Assembly: GCA_044358015.1 (NCBI GenBank)
Contig: JBIKOO010000007.1
Span: 1 to 64,000, forward strand
Source of the DNA: Casp-actino8 sp044358015
GTDB lineage: Bacteria > Actinomycetota > Acidimicrobiia > Acidimicrobiales > Ilumatobacteraceae
DNA length: 64,000 nucleotides
Direction of reading: 5' to 3'
The position numbers and the translations under genes are program-made. Numbering within the stretch: position 1 is the stretch's first letter; each line of letters opens with the position of its first letter. A model generated the notes under the pieces. It did no database searches. It was not told the DNA's origin and saw nothing but the letters and a program-made list of their open reading frames with translations. Shown piece after piece: positions 42,050 through 49,617 of this stretch.

Positions 42050-43036
42050 TCATGAACTTTCAGGTGTGATCAACACAATGGACGGCCGAGCCATATCTGC
42101 CCCGACCTTCTCATTGCTGAATGGCTCGTAAACCGCGATCAACCGTTCAGTTACATCGACAACCGCCCACGGGGCTGGGCCAGCGCTTTCAAATAATGCT
42201 GCTGGCAACACTTTGCCCACCGCGACCGCCGCCCGAACTTCAGCATCGGCGTCAAAACGTGAAAGTCCCCGCACACAATCAATGACTGGTCGCAGATACG
42301 ACAGAGGATCGGCTTGGGAATCTTCTGATTGCAGTTCTTCAAGAGTGACCGCATCAGAAGTTGTAAAGCGACCAATCGAAGTACGACGGAGATTCTTGAG
42401 GTGGGCTCCCCCGCCCATGATGGTTCCGAGATCGGCCGCCAATGTACGGATATACGTACCACTTGAACAGGTGACATCAATGTCAACTTCATTGCCACGA
42501 ACGGCGACTACGGAGAATGAATGCACTGTCACCGGCCGAGCCTCGCGTTCAATCTCGATTCCTTCACGCGCCAATTCGTGTAAACGCTTGCCATCAACTT
42601 TGAGTGCCGAAACCATCGGCGGCACTTGCATGACATCACCAAGTAATTGCTGACCGATATCGCCATCAACGATTCCTTGGACTTTTTCTATGGTGAGACC
42701 GTCAATGATGTCCGACATGTCAAAGGTCGCAGTTACTTCACCCGAAGCATCAAGCGTCGTGGTTTCAGTACCAAGTACCACTGTTCCGGTGTATGACTTA
42801 GACGTGGTGACACGACCGTCAATCATCACGTTGTCGAGAAAGCGCAAAAGCCTCGTGGCATCTCCAACGCCCAGCAGCAACACACCCGTGGCATCAGGGT
42901 CAAGAGTTCCGGAGTGCCCAATCTTGCGTTCACCGAGAATTCTGCGAGCCTTGTCAACGACATCGTGACTGGTCATGCCAGCAGGTTTATCAACCACCAG
43001 CAGACCATGTACTTGTGCGGGTTTACGCCTCGCCAT
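42050..43036 (-). CDS. truB: tRNA pseudouridine-55 synthase
   Basis: 328 aa. GLLVVDKPAGMTSHDVV and KIGHSGTLDPDATGVLLLG contain the catalytic aspartate of TruB. It isomerises U55 in the T-loop of tRNAs. The start overlaps the rbfA coding end by 14 bases. The DHH phosphoesterase gene often found between rbfA and truB in other actinobacteria is missing here. Confidence 0.95.
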   Translation of the reverse strand: MARRKPAQVHGLLVVDKPAGMTSHDVVDKARRILGERKIGHSGTLDPDATGVLLLGVGDATRLLRFLDNVMIDGRVTTSKSYTGTVVLGTETTTLDASGEVTATFDMSDIIDGLTIEKVQGIVDGDIGQQLLGDVMQVPPMVSALKVDGKRLHELAREGIEIEREARPVTVHSFSVVAVRGNEVDIDVTCSSGTYIRTLAADLGTIMGGGAHLKNLRRTSIGRFTTSDAVTLEELQSEDSQADPLSYLRPVIDCVRGLSRFDADAEVRAAVAVGKVLPAALFESAGPAPWAVVDVTERLIAVYEPFSNEKVGADMARPSIVLITPESS

Positions 43037-43544
43037 TGGGTTCGTCTAGTTCAAGATCATCGTCGGCGTCATCTTCAACATCTTCGACTTCGGGAAAGAC
43101 TTTCTTCTGCACGTAGTTATCTTCGTTCACTGTTGCCTCGCGGCTGGGACTCGGATTCTCGCGCAAGATTTTTTCGATGCGCTCGGCCGAGCGGATGACT
43201 TCATCGGGACGGAACGAAAGGATCGGCGTCTTCTTGGCGCGCACTTGTTTACCGATTGCGCCCTGCAAACGCTTACGGTGATCGGAGAACGCTTGCAGAA
43301 TCATTGCATCGCCATCTTCGCCAGCGAGCGAGTCAAAGAACACAATTCCGCGGTTCATTTCGGGGTCGACTTCAACACGAGTGACGGTGACGAACTCAAG
43401 TCGTTCATCATCAATGCGCACGAGTTCGTCGGCAAGAACTTCACGAAGAGTTTCGCCAAGGCGCGCGGCCCGCGGATACGCATGGGTCGTCGCATTACGC
43501 GACGGGGTGCGAGATTTACCTGAGCGCGAGGGTGGCCGATTCAC
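43023..43544 (-). CDS. rbfA: 30S ribosome-binding factor A
   Basis: 173 aa, GTG start. KH-like RbfA core at about 20-125 (RLGETLREVLADELVRI, VEVDPEMNRGIVFFDSL, RAKKTPILSF), assisting 16S maturation. It carries a 40-residue acidic C-terminal tail (EDVEDDADDDLELDEPNGEA-like), longer than in most relatives, echoing the acidic tail of RimP in this genome. Separated from infB by a DsbA-like gene. Confidence 0.92.
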   Translation of the reverse strand: MNRPPSRSGKSRTPSRNATTHAYPRAARLGETLREVLADELVRIDDERLEFVTVTRVEVDPEMNRGIVFFDSLAGEDGDAMILQAFSDHRKRLQGAIGKQVRAKKTPILSFRPDEVIRSAERIEKILRENPSPSREATVNEDNYVQKKVFPEVEDVEDDADDDLELDEPNGEA

Positions 43545-43577
43545 ATCAAGAACGCTACCGCTCGTGAACCATGGTTC

Positions 43578-44237
43578 TTAGTCAAAGACTGGTTTTGAAC
43601 GCAAGGTGCGCTTGAGTTCTGCGACGCCTGGAGTTGTCGCCACGACCTCGACTGCATTCCACAATTTCAACGCCTCTTCACCACGTGGAATACGGGCAAT
43701 GACTGGACCAAAGAATGAACCCTCGTTGGCTTGGCCAGGATGGAATGTGAGGATCGGCGTACCGACATCTTTACCAGTGCGCTCAAGCGCTACTGAGGTT
43801 GATGCAGCGACGACATCATCAAAAGTTGATTGGCCCGTTTGATTGAGCGTCGTACTGACACCACCAATGGTGAGACATTCATCAATGAACTGTGCAGTGT
43901 TGTCACGAAACTCGTCTCGTCGACCGCTCTTATGCGCCAAAGTGCCAAGCGCTGTGTAAAAACGATCAACGGCTTCGTTTCCTTCATCGCCACCAAAGTG
44001 ATCAACTAACGCACAGGCAGTTCGCAAACCGTCGTGACCAGCCGCATGCCCACGCTTGTATTCGTCGTTGTACCAATCAGCCGTTTGATTGGCATTCAGA
44101 AGTTTGAGCGAAATGGGTTTCCATGTCACCGAATACTGGCGCAATTCTTGAACTTCTTTGACCCAACGTGAAGTGATCCACGCCCACGGACACATGGGGT
44201 CAAAGAAAAACTCAAGGTCGACAGCTGTGCTCGCCAT
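43578..44237 (-). CDS. DsbA-family thioredoxin-fold protein (Rv2466c-like)
   Basis: 219 aa. FFFDPMCPWAWITSRWV near the N-terminus is the active-site helix of DsbA-like proteins related to the mycothiol-dependent nitroreductase Rv2466c and FrnE. The motif reads CPWA, so only the first cysteine (C16) is present and a monothiol or mycothiol-mixed-disulfide mechanism is likely. No signal peptide, so cytoplasmic. It sits between infB and rbfA, where no gene is usually found, and is coupled to infB by a 2-base gap, so it is co-expressed with translation factors. Confidence 0.82.
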   Translation of the reverse strand: MASTAVDLEFFFDPMCPWAWITSRWVKEVQELRQYSVTWKPISLKLLNANQTADWYNDEYKRGHAAGHDGLRTACALVDHFGGDEGNEAVDRFYTALGTLAHKSGRRDEFRDNTAQFIDECLTIGGVSTTLNQTGQSTFDDVVAASTSVALERTGKDVGTPILTFHPGQANEGSFFGPVIARIPRGEEALKLWNAVEVVATTPGVAELKRTLRSKPVFD

Positions 44238-44239
44238 GA

Positions 44240-47128
44240 TCAGGTACGGACAACCAGTTTCTCTTCGAATGTTTCGATGAGGTCACCAGGCTTGAGGTCT
44301 TGGAAGTCGCTCAAGCCAATACCGCATTCGAAACCTTCGCGTACTTCACGAACGTCATCTTTGAAGCGACGCAATGACGTGATCGCGCCCTTCCAGATGA
44401 TGACGCCTTCGCGAATGAATCGCACTTTGGTTCCACGAGTGATTTGTCCGGTACGGACATAACAACCAGCGATTCCGCCAAGCTTTGGCACACGGAAGAC
44501 TTCGCGCACTTCGGCTTCGCCGGTGACGACTTCTTCGTATTCGGGAGCCAACATACCGATCATCGCGCTCTCAATATCTTCGAGCAGCTTGTAGATGATT
44601 TCGTATGAACGGATCTCGACATGTTCGGCTTCAGCAAGGTCACGAGCTTTACGATCGGGACGAACGTTGAAACCAAGAATGGTGGCGTTGGTAGCTGCAG
44701 CCAAGGTGATGTCGTTTTCGGTGACTCCACCTACTGCACGGTGCACGAAAGCCAACTTGACTTCATCGCGTTCGAGACGACGCAAACTTTCGGTCACGGC
44801 TTCGAGCGAACCTTGTACGTCGGCCTTCAAGATGAGGTTGAGTGTTGCCACTTCGCCAGCCTGAATTTGGCTGAACACATCTTCAAGCTTCACACCGCGC
44901 TGAACACGAGCATCGCCGCGCTGAGCCTTGGCCCGCAGGCGCTGTTCGCGAGCTTCACCAACAGTACGAGCAGTCTTTTCGTCTGGTGCAACACGGAATT
45001 CGTCGCCAGCCTGCGGAACAGTTGACAAACCGAGAACCTGCACCGGAGTGGATGGACCAGCTTCCTTGATCTGCTTGCCCTTGTCGTCGATCATGGCGCG
45101 CACACGACCCCACGCACCACCAGCAACAATCGGGTCACCGACCTTCAATGTTCCCTTGTCAACCAAAATGGTCGCGACTGGTCCACGTCCGGTATCGAGA
45201 TTGGCTTCAAGAACAACACCCTTGGCACGGCCAGTTGGATTAGCGGTGAGTTCTTCAACTTCAGCAACGATGGTGAGTTGTTCGATGAGGTCATCGACAC
45301 CCAAGTTCTGCTGTGCTGACATTTCAACACAGATGGTGTCGCCACCCCACGACTCGGGAACAAGTTGCTGTTCGGCGAGTTGTGCAAGTACGCGCTGTAC
45401 GTCTGCGTTTTCTTTGTCGACCTTGTTGATGGCAACAACCATGGGCACACCAGCAGCGCGGGCGTGACTAATTGCTTCAATGGTCTGAGGCATCACACCG
45501 TCGTCGGCAGCAACCATCAACACAACAATGTCGGTCACTTGAGCACCACGGGCACGCATTTGGGTGAACGCGGCGTGACCAGGGGTGTCAATGAAGGTGA
45601 CTTTCTTGCCATCTTGCACTACTTGGTATGCACCGATGTGCTGCGTAATTCCGCCAGCTTCACCAGAAACAACATTGGCGTTACGAATCTTGTCAAGCAA
45701 GGTGGTCTTACCGTGGTCAACGTGACCCATCACAGTGATCACCGGCGGACGCAACTCTTGAGCGGTCTCGTCATCGTCATCACTGTCGTCGAAGAGGGCC
45801 TGCAATTCCATTTCTTCTTGCTGACCGGGTTCAACCAAAAGAATCTCGGCACCAATTTCAAGTGCGAACAATTCCATTTGTTCGTCCGACAACGTCATTG
45901 TTGCCGTGACCATTTCGCCGTTCTTCAACAAGAAGCGAACGACGTCGGCCGCGGTGCGGTTGAGACGAGGTGCAAATTCTTGTGATGACACTCCGCGTTC
46001 GATGACGACGGTGCCCTCGGGGACTGGAGCCGAATCATCGCTATACGAAATCATTGACGGCTGTAGATCATCCTCACCACGACGGCGACGACGACCACCG
46101 CTGCGCGGAGCACGACGACCACCACTTGGGCGAGCGCCGCCACCAGGACGACCTCCACCACCGGGACGGCCGCCACCAGGACCACCGGGTCCACCACCAG
46201 GACCGCCAGGACCGCCAGGACCACCGGGTCCACCACCAGGACCACCACCAGGACGCTGAGCGCCAAAGGCACCAGCAGGACGAGGACCACCGGCGGGACG
46301 GGCGCCACCAAATGCGCCGCCAGGACGAGGAGCACCAGTACGCGGTCCACCGTAACCAGTGCCACTTGGACGAGCACCTGGAGCAGGTGCAGTTCGCGGG
46401 CCACCAGGAGGCGGCGGAACTGGACGACCAGTTGCACTCATGGGGCGACCAGGCGGCGGCGGAACTGGACGACCAGTTGCACTCATGGGGCGACCAGGCG
46501 GCGGACCGGCCGGTCGACCAGGTGCAGCAACACCAGGCGCGCCACCCGCGGCGGGCGGGCGCGGCGTATCTGAACGTTGCGTGTCGGGTCGTGGTGCCGC
46601 GGGACGAGGTGCTTCGCGAGTTACGTCACGGGCAGGTTCGCGCGGAGCGGTTCGGCTGGAAACGACCGAACCTGATGGTGCCGACGGTGCTTCGGGAGCA
46701 GCAGGTGCTTCGGGAGCAGGTACAACAACAGCAGGAGTCTCAACAACAGGGACCACAACAACTGGAGCGACAGGCGCCTGAGCAACCGGAGCTTCGACGA
46801 CGGGTGCCGGTGCTTCAACGACTGGAACAGGCGCAACATCTACTTTGACGACGGGTGCCTCAACGACGGTTGGTGCTTCCTCGACTGGTTCAGCGGCCTT
46901 CTTTGCCGGCGCCTTCTTGGCGGGCTTTTCCTCTTCAACTGGAGCAACCTCGCGTACGAGGCCGGCGGCTTCAGCTTTGCGCTTGAGCATCGGCACGAAT
47001 GCTTCAACCAAAGTTGACTGAGGAGTCTTTGCAGCCACATTGTTGGCCTTACAAAGTTCGAGCATCTCGGCATTGCTCATGCCGAGGGACTTCGCTAATT
47101 CACTTACTTTGATCTTTGCTGTTGCCAC
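44240..47128 (-). CDS. infB: Translation initiation factor IF-2
   Basis: 962 aa, GTG start. An N-terminal IF2N helix (KVSELAKSLGMSNAEMLELC), a long Ala/Pro/Val then Gly/Arg/Pro-rich low-complexity region (about 60-350), then the GTPase domain with GHVDHGKTT near 467 and NKVDKENAD. Domains II, III and the fMet-tRNA-binding C-terminal domain follow. Long repeats in the low-complexity part (PPPGRPMSATGRP twice) give many spurious frames. Essential factor that brings initiator tRNA to the 30S subunit. Confidence 0.96.
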   Translation of the reverse strand: MATAKIKVSELAKSLGMSNAEMLELCKANNVAAKTPQSTLVEAFVPMLKRKAEAAGLVREVAPVEEEKPAKKAPAKKAAEPVEEAPTVVEAPVVKVDVAPVPVVEAPAPVVEAPVAQAPVAPVVVVPVVETPAVVVPAPEAPAAPEAPSAPSGSVVSSRTAPREPARDVTREAPRPAAPRPDTQRSDTPRPPAAGGAPGVAAPGRPAGPPPGRPMSATGRPVPPPPGRPMSATGRPVPPPPGGPRTAPAPGARPSGTGYGGPRTGAPRPGGAFGGARPAGGPRPAGAFGAQRPGGGPGGGPGGPGGPGGPGGGPGGPGGGRPGGGGRPGGGARPSGGRRAPRSGGRRRRRGEDDLQPSMISYSDDSAPVPEGTVVIERGVSSQEFAPRLNRTAADVVRFLLKNGEMVTATMTLSDEQMELFALEIGAEILLVEPGQQEEMELQALFDDSDDDDETAQELRPPVITVMGHVDHGKTTLLDKIRNANVVSGEAGGITQHIGAYQVVQDGKKVTFIDTPGHAAFTQMRARGAQVTDIVVLMVAADDGVMPQTIEAISHARAAGVPMVVAINKVDKENADVQRVLAQLAEQQLVPESWGGDTICVEMSAQQNLGVDDLIEQLTIVAEVEELTANPTGRAKGVVLEANLDTGRGPVATILVDKGTLKVGDPIVAGGAWGRVRAMIDDKGKQIKEAGPSTPVQVLGLSTVPQAGDEFRVAPDEKTARTVGEAREQRLRAKAQRGDARVQRGVKLEDVFSQIQAGEVATLNLILKADVQGSLEAVTESLRRLERDEVKLAFVHRAVGGVTENDITLAAATNATILGFNVRPDRKARDLAEAEHVEIRSYEIIYKLLEDIESAMIGMLAPEYEEVVTGEAEVREVFRVPKLGGIAGCYVRTGQITRGTKVRFIREGVIIWKGAITSLRRFKDDVREVREGFECGIGLSDFQDLKPGDLIETFEEKLVVRT

Positions 47129-47154
47129 GCGGCGTTCAGTCCTTTGATGCTTTT

Positions 47155-47173
47155 TCGCCGGTGTTTCCGGCGA
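47155..47173 (-). other. Hairpin before infB
   Basis: TCGCCGG and CCGGCGA form a perfect 7-bp stem with a 5-base loop in the 57-bp gap between ylxR and infB, 27 bases before the infB GTG. There is no U-tract on the mRNA strand, so it is more likely a processing or stability element than a terminator. Confidence 0.4.
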
Positions 47174-47185
47174 CTCTTTAGATTG

Positions 47186-47455
47186 TCATGGTTGTGCGAC
47201 TCGGGTGAGGTGACGACCATTAATTGTTTTCTTCTCACTCGAACGAGTTTTCCAGGCTCGATCAAATGCACGCATTTTCATTGCTGCCTCAAAACAACTT
47301 GCTGACTCGGTACACATCCATGCACCTCGTCCGCTTGCTGTGCGAGACACGACAGGCTGACCCATTTCGTTGGACACATAGCGAGTGAGTAACTGCTGTT
47401 CTTTGCGAGAACGGCATCCCACGCATGTGCGCACCGGATGAGTCAACGTTGTCAT
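47186..47455 (-). CDS. ylxR: YlxR family RNA-binding protein
   Basis: 89 aa from the ATG at 47455. PVRTCVGCRSRKEQQLLTRYV and GRGAWMC are the YlxR (DUF448) hallmarks. Small basic protein, proposed to bind RNA or regulate transcription; always found between nusA and infB, as here. Starts seven bases after the nusA stop. Confidence 0.92.
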   Translation of the reverse strand: MTTLTHPVRTCVGCRSRKEQQLLTRYVSNEMGQPVVSRTASGRGAWMCTESASCFEAAMKMRAFDRAWKTRSSEKKTINGRHLTRVAQP

Positions 47456-47462
47456 GTGAGAT

Positions 47463-48608
47463 CTATGCCTCGTCCTCAACTGCTGCCGCAGTAATTCCGG
47501 TGACCTTTTCCCACTCTTCAACACTCATCACCGAACCGTCAGCAGCGTGGAATTCTTGAGCGCCAGTTTCGGCATTCAAGATCCATTCGCCATCGGCGTA
47601 TTCAGCGTCTTCGAAAATTCCGTTGAGCTCGTTGTTGTGCTGCGTCTCGCTCTTGATGTCGATGCGAACACCGGCAAGGCGAGCAGCAAGACGAGCGTTC
47701 TGTCCTTCTTTACCGATTGCCAAGCTGAGTTGGAAATCGGGAACGATGACATCAGCCTGGCTGCGGTCTTCGCTCAGACGAACTTCGGTGACCTTGGCTG
47801 GCGACAGCGCTTTGGCAATGAAATCAGCCAAATCGTCGCTGAAAGGAATGATGTCAATCTTCTCTTGATTGAGTTCGTTCACGACCATACGCACGCGTCC
47901 ACCGCGAGCACCAACACAGGCGCCAACGGGATCGACATTGCTGTCGTTCGAGAAAACCGCGATCTTGGTACGGTGACCTGGTTCGCGAGCACAGGCTTTG
48001 ATTTCGACTACGCCGTCAGCGATTTCGGGAACTTCGAGTTCAAACAGACGCTTGACAAGACCGGGGTGCGTACGACTGACCACAATCTGCGGGCCCTTAT
48101 CGCTACGACGCACTTCAACGATGTACGCCTTGAGGCGAGTACCGGGAGTGGCGCGCTCGAAAGGAACTTGCTCACTTTGTGGCATGAGGGCTTCAACTTT
48201 GCCAAGATCGAGCAAGGCATAGCGATGATCGTTCTGCTGAATGATGCCCGTGACAATGTCGCCTTCGCGGTTGGCATATTCTTCGAACTTCTTGTCGCGC
48301 TCAGCTTCGCGGATGCGCTGACCCATCACCTGACGGAAAGTCTGTGCCGCAATGCGACCCAATTCGTTCTTGTCGGGAGTGTCGTCACGCTGGTTAACCC
48401 AGTTGCCGTCTTCGTCGATGTCGAAAGCGGTGAACGTGATTTCAAGAGTGTCGGTGTTGAGACCGACTTCAACTTCTTCAGCCGAACCAGGACGACGCTT
48501 GTACGCGGTCGCCAAAGCTTCTACGAGCACTTGCAGAAGGGTCTCTTCTGAAATGTTCTTTTCGGCCGCCAACATTTTGATGGCTTCTTTCATGTCGAGA
48601 TTGCTCAT
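47463..48608 (-). CDS. nusA: Transcription termination/antitermination factor NusA
   Basis: 381 aa. N-terminal RNAP-binding helix bundle (1-125), S1 domain (EGDIVTGIIQQNDHRYALLDLGKVEALMP), and two KH domains (VGACVGARGGRVRMVVNEL; AIGKEGQNARLAARLAGVRIDI). No C-terminal acidic repeats, as in other Gram-positives. The ATG overlaps the rimP stop by four bases. It may autoregulate the operon through the terminator at 49472-49499. Confidence 0.95.
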   Translation of the reverse strand: MSNLDMKEAIKMLAAEKNISEETLLQVLVEALATAYKRRPGSAEEVEVGLNTDTLEITFTAFDIDEDGNWVNQRDDTPDKNELGRIAAQTFRQVMGQRIREAERDKKFEEYANREGDIVTGIIQQNDHRYALLDLGKVEALMPQSEQVPFERATPGTRLKAYIVEVRRSDKGPQIVVSRTHPGLVKRLFELEVPEIADGVVEIKACAREPGHRTKIAVFSNDSNVDPVGACVGARGGRVRMVVNELNQEKIDIIPFSDDLADFIAKALSPAKVTEVRLSEDRSQADVIVPDFQLSLAIGKEGQNARLAARLAGVRIDIKSETQHNNELNGIFEDAEYADGEWILNAETGAQEFHAADGSVMSVEEWEKVTGITAAAVEDEA

Positions 48609-49366
48609 GACTGGGATGACTCCTGGTCGTTGTCGTTGTGGACGTGGTTGTCGTTGTCGGTTTCGTTATCTAATTCGTTATCTATATCTAGATCTAGTTG
48701 GGCATCAAGATCTTCGAGATCGTCGTTGCGATCAAGAAAATCATCAATTTCTTGCTCAGAGTCTGCCGTAGAAGCGGCCGAACTGCTCGTGTCACTGGAC
48801 TTTGATGTACCAGCAGCATCCGTTTTCTTGGCACCCTTTGCGGCTTTGCTGTTTTTGCCACCGGGCTTGTTACCCGATTTGATACTCGGCTTGGCTTGGG
48901 CTTCCCACACGAAAATCGTCTTAGCTCGATCGATTTGGTCGTACGGAATGATGCGTTCTTCGCCATTGGCCAAACGCAACAAGAAGGTGTCAGGGCCAGC
49001 CGACTCGATGACGCCACTCATGCGACGTTCGCCATTAATGACGTTTTGCAGACGAATCGCCGCTGATTTGCCAGTTTCACGCTGAAAATGACGTGGTAAG
49101 CGCAGATTTCGCTCAAGACCTGGGCTTGAGACTTCAAGGGTGTAGTGACCAGGTACGGGGTCATCGTGGTCAAGTTCGCGCGAAATGAGGCGCGTGCACT
49201 GGGACAGTTGATCGACATCAATGCCACCAGGCGAACCCGGGGGCGTATCAACGGTGATCTTGACGATTCCACCGTTGTATTCGAGGTCGTACATTTCAAG
49301 ACCGAGGTCGGCCAACACTGGGGTGATCAATGCTTCAATGCGTCGTGAGACTTGGTTTTCAGACAT
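48605..49366 (-). CDS. rimP: Ribosome maturation factor RimP
   Basis: 253 aa from the ATG at 49366 with GGAGGTG five bases upstream; a TTG one codon earlier is unlikely. The conserved RimP core is about 1-155 (RIEALITPVLADLGLEMYDLEY, LEVSSPGLERNL). The last 95 residues are a Lys/Ala/Ser linker plus an Asp/Asn-rich acidic tail absent from typical 150-170-aa RimP proteins. Acts in 30S subunit assembly. First gene of the rimP-nusA-ylxR-infB operon. Confidence 0.93.
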   Translation of the reverse strand: MSENQVSRRIEALITPVLADLGLEMYDLEYNGGIVKITVDTPPGSPGGIDVDQLSQCTRLISRELDHDDPVPGHYTLEVSSPGLERNLRLPRHFQRETGKSAAIRLQNVINGERRMSGVIESAGPDTFLLRLANGEERIIPYDQIDRAKTIFVWEAQAKPSIKSGNKPGGKNSKAAKGAKKTDAAGTSKSSDTSSSAASTADSEQEIDDFLDRNDDLEDLDAQLDLDIDNELDNETDNDNHVHNDNDQESSQS

Positions 49367-49383
49367 CAATTCACCTCCGTATC

Positions 49384-49414
49384 GTCAAACAAATTGTCAA
49401 ACATATTGTCAAAA
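49384..49414 (-). repeat. Three 12-base-spaced TTTGAC repeats before rimP
   Basis: GTCAAA occurs at 49384, 49396 and 49408 at exact 12-base intervals, so the mRNA strand reads TTTGAC three times just upstream of the ribosome binding site. These could be alternative -35 boxes (TTGACA) or a protein site; undetermined. Confidence 0.45.
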
Positions 49415-49471
49415 TTTCTATGTTCAGTCCTGAATATGTACTCATCTGGATCGAATATGACCCCAGTGACT

Positions 49472-49499
49472 AAAAAAGACGAGGGCTGAAGCCCTCGCC
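49472..49499 (-). terminator. Intrinsic terminator in the rimP-nusA-infB leader
   Basis: On the leftward transcript a 9-bp stem (GGCGAGGGC / GCCCUCGUC, one G-U pair) with loop UUCA is followed by six U residues. It lies 106 bases before rimP, and no other minus-strand gene is upstream, since proS runs the other way. It therefore probably acts as a leader attenuator and not as a gene-end terminator. Confidence 0.65.
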
Positions 49500-49540
49500 T
49501 TTCAGACCCACCGGAATGGAAACTCTCTTCAGACCGCCTC

Positions 49541-49546
49541 ATCATA
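49541..49546 (-). promoter_or_regulatory. -10 box of the rimP-nusA-infB operon
   Basis: TATGAT on the minus strand, about 40 bases upstream of the attenuator hairpin. A start near 49534 would give a leader of about 170 nt. No clear -35 is visible. Confidence 0.45.
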
Positions 49547-49605
49547 CAAGAATGCGAGCGCTAACCGACACGAGTGATCTCCCTCAGTTGATGGTTCACG
49601 ACAAG

Positions 49606-49611
49606 TAGCCT
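49606..49611 (+). promoter_or_regulatory. -10 box of leaderless promoter for proS
   Basis: TAGCCT is followed by six bases and the ATG at 49618. No Shine-Dalgarno is present. Confidence 0.5.
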
Positions 49612-49617
49612 GACGGA

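Noticed and set aside
46054..46848. Long open frames opposite and within the low-complexity part of infB
   Set aside because: Gly/Pro/Arg repeat codons leave several frames open; products are His/Gln/Val-rich nonsense.
47547..48551. 334-codon open frame on the plus strand opposite nusA
   Set aside because: It is fully antisense to a clear nusA gene and has no recognisable domain; codon structure of nusA explains it.
49501..49535. TCAGACC half-sites twice in the rimP leader, same heptamer as in the GntR operators
   Set aside because: They are direct repeats without an inverted partner; better explained as pairing elements of the leader RNA or chance.
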